This document shows, one piece after another, positions 30,944-31,217 of a DNA stretch of 31,217 nt. The translations under genes and the position numbers were made by a program. Within the stretch, counting starts at the first letter, position 1. The number at the start of each line of letters is the position of its first letter. The DNA is taken from assembly GCA_009774535.1 (NCBI GenBank), contig VSNY01000031.1, forward strand, positions 1-31,217, in the 5' to 3' direction. The stretch is from Lachnospiraceae bacterium. Lineage in GTDB: Bacteria; Bacillota; Clostridia; Lachnospirales; Lachnospiraceae. The notes under the pieces are model-generated. The model was given only the letters and a program-made list of their open reading frames with translations. It was not told the DNA's origin and ran no database searches.

Positions 30944-31217
30944 TACTGCTCCTTCCGTTCAAACACCCTGAGCTTTGCGCTCCTTGAACGTTTATTATTC
31001 TCCCATTCTTCCTCAGATGGTACAATCGGCTTACGGACCGCCTTTCCTTTCGATACCCTGCCGCATACGCATACCGGAAAATCCGGCGGACATATACACG
31101 GGTTTTCGTTTTTCTTAAAAATCGTTTTAACAATACGGTCTTCTAAAGAATTGAACGTGATGACACAGATTCGTGGGCGGTGATTTTACAGTTGGTTCAT
31201 TTCATTCTGGATTTCTC
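30943..31217 (-). CDS. rsmH: 16S rRNA (cytosine-1402-N4)-methyltransferase RsmH, C-terminal part, frame interrupted near the window edge
   Basis: The minus-strand frame ending with TAA at 30943-30945 reads RICVITFNSLEDRIVKTIF, then NENPCICPPDFPVCVCG, KPIVPSEEEWENNKRSRSAK and LRVFERKEQ. This is the conserved C-terminus of RsmH, which methylates C1402 of 16S rRNA. It is the first gene of the dcw cluster, upstream of ftsL, as usual. Going upstream the frame meets TAA at 31186-31188, just 5' of RICVIT, where homologues continue with a Gly-Gly and a helix. The last 40 or so bases therefore either carry a deletion/frameshift or are not rsmH sequence (for example a poor contig end). The enzyme's identity is sure; its intactness is not. 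Confidence 0.85.

Noticed and set aside
30909..31133. 74-codon minus-strand frame at the right end
   Set aside because: It is a shifted frame over the real rsmH C-terminus, which is recognisable in the neighbouring frame.

Overview
The window looks like chromosomal DNA of an anaerobic, spore-forming Clostridia, most likely a Lachnospiraceae. The basis is the gene content (SpoIIP, GPR, SpoIIGA, sigma-E, two class B PBPs in the division cluster, HemW) and clostridial signals (strong GGAGG ribosome sites, TTGACA/TATAAT promoters, TTG and GTG starts). Nearly everything is on the minus strand. Only an unknown gene near 2.8 kb, rpsT and holA read forward. No rRNA, tRNA, CRISPR array, transposase or prophage gene was seen.

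Layout from the left. An XpaC-like gene is cut by the window edge. A promoter and a short palindromic repeat follow, then a PatB/MalY-type C-S lyase. Next is an unknown forward gene facing two decayed remnants of the AmmeMemoRadiSam system. Then comes a block also found in Bacillus: hemW, lepA, spoIIP and gpr, opposite rpsT and holA. After holA a minus-strand pair encodes an unknown protein and a MATE exporter.

Between the MATE gene and an orphan OmpR-type response regulator lies about 0.85 kb with no conventional gene. It is the most unusual part of the window. It holds two inverted copies of a roughly 280-nt element. Each copy has a core of about 170 nt (about 96% identical between copies) closed by a 31-32 bp stem. 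The stems differ at 11 positions, and at every one both strands have changed so that pairing is kept. This suggests a large structured RNA, or a palindromic mobile element, that I cannot assign to a known family.

To the right are a beta-CASP metallo-beta-lactamase nuclease, a PIN/Phd toxin-antitoxin pair with its own promoter and operator, and the sigE-spoIIGA pair. SpoIIGA is the protease that activates pro-sigma-E. A lipoprotein of unknown role follows. The window then runs through the division and cell-wall cluster, read leftwards as rsmH-ftsL-PBP-spoVD-like PBP-mraY-murD-ftsW-ftsQ-ftsZ. Internal promoters precede the spoVD-like PBP, mraY and ftsZ. Peptidoglycan precursor synthesis, septal polymerisation and early mother-cell sporulation control are therefore encoded together. 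The right edge cuts rsmH, and the last 40 or so bases do not continue its reading frame cleanly.
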